7,661 bases of DNA, from assembly GCA_007122945.1 (NCBI GenBank), contig SKSP01000468.1:1-7661 (forward strand). Direction: 5' to 3'. Below are positions 6,107-7,661 of the stretch, piece by piece. The notes beneath the pieces are model-generated. The model was not told the origin of the DNA. It did not search any database and worked only from the letters and a program-made list of their open reading frames with translations. How positions within the stretch are numbered: position 1 is the stretch's first letter; each line of letters opens with the position of its first letter. The position numbers and the translations under genes were made by a program. The DNA is from Ilumatobacteraceae bacterium. Its GTDB lineage: Bacteria; Actinomycetota; Acidimicrobiia; Acidimicrobiales; Ilumatobacteraceae.

Positions 6107-6115
6107 GAGAGGAAG
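6107..6115 (+). promoter_or_regulatory. Ribosome binding site of the aldehyde dehydrogenase gene
   Basis: GAGAGGAAG ends five bases before the ATG at 6121 (its GAGG core is eight bases away). This is the strongest Shine-Dalgarno of the plus-strand cluster and fixes the start. Confidence 0.75.
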
Positions 6116-6120
6116 ATGCC

Positions 6121-7584
6121 ATGACGTTGGACCAGTACTCGCTCTGGATCGGCGGCGACCGCGCCGCCGGGTCGGCGGGCACCTACGAGATCCTCAATCC
6201 GGCCGACGAGTCCACCGTCGGGCTCGCCCCGGAGGCGTCGACCGACGACGCCATCGCTGCGGCTGCAGCCGCAGCCGACGCGTTCGCGAGTTGGTCGGCG
6301 ACCACGCCGACCGAACGCGCCGAGCTGCTCGACCGGGCCGCCGACCTCGTGCAGGCCCGGTTCGACGACCTGGTGGCACTCGCCCAGGCCGAGACGGGCG
6401 CCACCACGACGATGACGACGATGGCGAACGTCGGGGGATCCATCGCCCGTCTGCGCCGCTACGCACGCGGCGCCACGGAGCCGGTCGAGCAGCCTCTCCG
6501 GCCCGAGCCCGCGGCACCCGGACCGCTCAGTCCCAACGGTGGTCTCATCAGCGCGAGCGCGATCCGACGCCCGGTCGGCACGGTCGCCTGCATCACCTCC
6601 TACAACGTGCCGCTCACCAACGTGGTCGGCAAGATCGGTCCGGCGCTCGCGATGGGGAACACCGTCGTCGTCAAGCCGGCACCCCAGGACCCCCTCGCCG
6701 TGATCCGCCTCGTCGAGATCCTGCACGAAGCCGGCTTCCCGCCGGGCGTCGTGAACGTCGTCGTCAGCTCGGCGCCGGGCCCCGCGGAGGCACTCGTCGC
6801 GAGCGACGACATCGACATGGTGAGCTTCACGGGGAGCACCGTGGTCGGGCAGAAGATCGGGGCGGCCGCGGGCGGTTCCATGAAGCGGCTCCTCCTCGAG
6901 CTGGGCGGCAAGGGGGCGAGCATCGTCTTCGACGACGCCGATCTCGACGCGGCCGCCCGGGGCACGGCGAGCACGTTCGCGTTCCACGCCGGGCAGATCT
7001 GCACCGCACCGACCCGGCTGATCGCCCACCGTTCCGTCTACGACCGGGTCGTGGAGAAGCTCTCGATGATCGCCGGGCTGCTCCCCGTCGGGGACCCGAC
7101 CGACCCGTCCACGATCGTCGGCCCGGTGATCAGCGGGGCCCAGCGCGACCGCATCGAGACCCACGTCCGCGGTGGTGTCGAGTCGGGTGCGACCATCGTG
7201 ACGGGAGGGGACAGGCCGGAGATCGACCGCGGCTTCTACGTGCGCCCGACCCTGTTGGCCGACTGCACGATGGAGATGCCGATCGCTCGCCAGGAGATCT
7301 TCGGACCGGTCGTCGTGGCCGTTCCGTTCGACGACGACGACGAGGCCATCGCACTCGCCAACTCGACCGAGTACGGGCTGTACGACTACGTCTGGACGGC
7401 CAACACCGCCCGGGCGTACCAGGTCGCCGCGCGCCTCCGGACCGGCAACGTCGGTCTGAACACCCTCGCCCGCAACCCCGAGACGCCGTTCGGCGGTTTC
7501 AAGCAGAGCGGCGTCGGGCGCGACGGTGGGTCCTTCGCCCTCCACGCCTACAGCGAGATGCAGAGCGTCGTGTGGCAGGCATGA
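6121..7584 (+). CDS. NAD(P)-dependent aldehyde dehydrogenase
   Basis: A 487-residue member of the aldehyde dehydrogenase superfamily, full length, oxidising an aldehyde to its carboxylic acid in the cytosol. The catalytic set is complete: Asn162 in SYNVPL, cofactor-binding Lys185 in VVVKPAP, FTGST (236-240), general base Glu260 in LLELGGKG, nucleophile Cys294 in GQICTAP, and Glu392 in QEIFGPV. The C-terminus carries PFGGFKQSGVGRDGG (456-470). YNVP in place of the common WNFP, and YGLYDYVWT in place of YGLAAxVWT, suggest an unusual aldehyde pocket; benzaldehyde/vanillin- or succinate-semialdehyde-like substrates are possible but not shown. The start ATG has a good Shine-Dalgarno. The stop TGA overlaps the ATG of the next gene (ATGA at 7581-7584). 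In the pathway it could supply the acid that the divergent CoA ligase activates. Confidence 0.95.
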   Translation: MTLDQYSLWIGGDRAAGSAGTYEILNPADESTVGLAPEASTDDAIAAAAAAADAFASWSATTPTERAELLDRAADLVQARFDDLVALAQAETGATTTMTTMANVGGSIARLRRYARGATEPVEQPLRPEPAAPGPLSPNGGLISASAIRRPVGTVACITSYNVPLTNVVGKIGPALAMGNTVVVKPAPQDPLAVIRLVEILHEAGFPPGVVNVVVSSAPGPAEALVASDDIDMVSFTGSTVVGQKIGAAAGGSMKRLLLELGGKGASIVFDDADLDAAARGTASTFAFHAGQICTAPTRLIAHRSVYDRVVEKLSMIAGLLPVGDPTDPSTIVGPVISGAQRDRIETHVRGGVESGATIVTGGDRPEIDRGFYVRPTLLADCTMEMPIARQEIFGPVVVAVPFDDDDEAIALANSTEYGLYDYVWTANTARAYQVAARLRTGNVGLNTLARNPETPFGGFKQSGVGRDGGSFALHAYSEMQSVVWQA

Positions 7585-7661
7585 ACCCGTCGACGACACC
7601 GACGCGAGCCGCCACGACCACGTCCACGACCACGACCATCGCCACGACCACGACCACGACC
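7581..7661 (+). CDS. Start of an unidentified gene with a Thr-rich N-terminus, cut by the window edge
   Basis: An ATG overlaps the aldehyde dehydrogenase stop as ATGA, the same coupling seen twice in the minus-strand operon. The 27 visible codons read MNPSTTPTRAATTTSTTTTI and then A followed by six Thr, with no stop. There is no hydrophobic signal segment in this stretch. The Thr run comes from the CACGAC hexamer repeat, which read one frame later gives a His-Asp series (HDHVHDHD...) and in the third frame Pro-Arg. Thr-rich stretches are common as linkers in some high-GC actinobacteria but are unusual at the very start of a protein. No family can be assigned, and the start may be wrong if the real gene uses the His-Asp frame or lies on the other strand. 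Confidence 0.4.
   Translation, partial: MNPSTTPTRAATTTSTTTTIATTTTTT
7613..7661. repeat. CACGAC hexamer tandem repeat reaching the window edge
   Basis: Eight consecutive hexamers are visible: six exact CACGAC units and two variants (CACGTC at 7619-7624, CATCGC at 7637-7642). The array continues past the right edge, so its length is unknown. Six is a multiple of three, so copy-number change would not shift frame but would change the length of the encoded tract. Confidence 0.85.

Noticed and set aside
6013..7599. 528-codon minus-strand open frame opposite the aldehyde dehydrogenase
   Set aside because: Antisense shadow of a gene with all catalytic residues intact; no recognisable domain.
1..7661. 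CRISPR arrays, tRNA or rRNA genes, insertion sequences, attachment sites
   Set aside because: No regularly spaced repeats, cloverleaf-like sequence, transposase or terminal inverted repeats were seen on either strand.

Overview
The window is GC-rich DNA whose genes have strongly G/C-biased third codon positions. Gene content (FadE-type acyl-CoA dehydrogenase, FadD-type ligase, actinobacterial-style amidohydrolase_2 and VOC genes, ATGA gene junctions) points to a high-GC actinobacterium, perhaps an environmental or marine lineage. That placement is an inference from style and family, because no RNA gene or phylogenetic marker is present.

Layout: two gene clusters diverge from a roughly 700-base spacer. 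The left cluster is on the minus strand and reads, in transcription order: an acyl-CoA synthetase/ligase (4560-2920); a 131-base gap holding a perfect 14-bp palindrome; an amidohydrolase_2-type metal hydrolase (2788-1583); an acyl-CoA dehydrogenase (1586-297); and a VOC/glyoxalase-fold protein that runs off the left edge (300-1). The last two junctions are 4-base ATGA overlaps, so these three genes are probably one translationally coupled operon. The right cluster is on the plus strand: a two-module dimeric alpha/beta-barrel-like protein of unknown function (5268-6080), an NAD(P)-dependent aldehyde dehydrogenase (6121-7584), and a new reading frame at 7581 that again begins with an ATGA overlap and runs into a threonine-coding hexamer repeat at the right edge.

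The spacer (4561-5267) is not empty. Positions 4572-4981 on the minus strand hold the decayed 3' end of an oligopeptide/dipeptide ABC transporter ATPase (OppF/DppF type). It retains the H-loop region and the oligo_HPY C-terminal domain, but is broken by an apparent one-base deletion and lacks its nucleotide-binding core. Its stop codon lies inside the ribosome binding site of the ligase gene, so the intact ancestor probably belonged to the same operon. The rest of the spacer holds a second, imperfect copy of the palindrome (5170-5185) ahead of the plus-strand genes.

Together the genes look like an accessory catabolic locus for an organic acid or aldehyde: an aldehyde is oxidised to an acid, the acid is activated with CoA, desaturated, and processed by a metal hydrolase and a VOC enzyme. 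The substrate cannot be read from the sequence. The two related palindromes suggest that one regulator, perhaps TetR-like and not encoded here, controls both arms.
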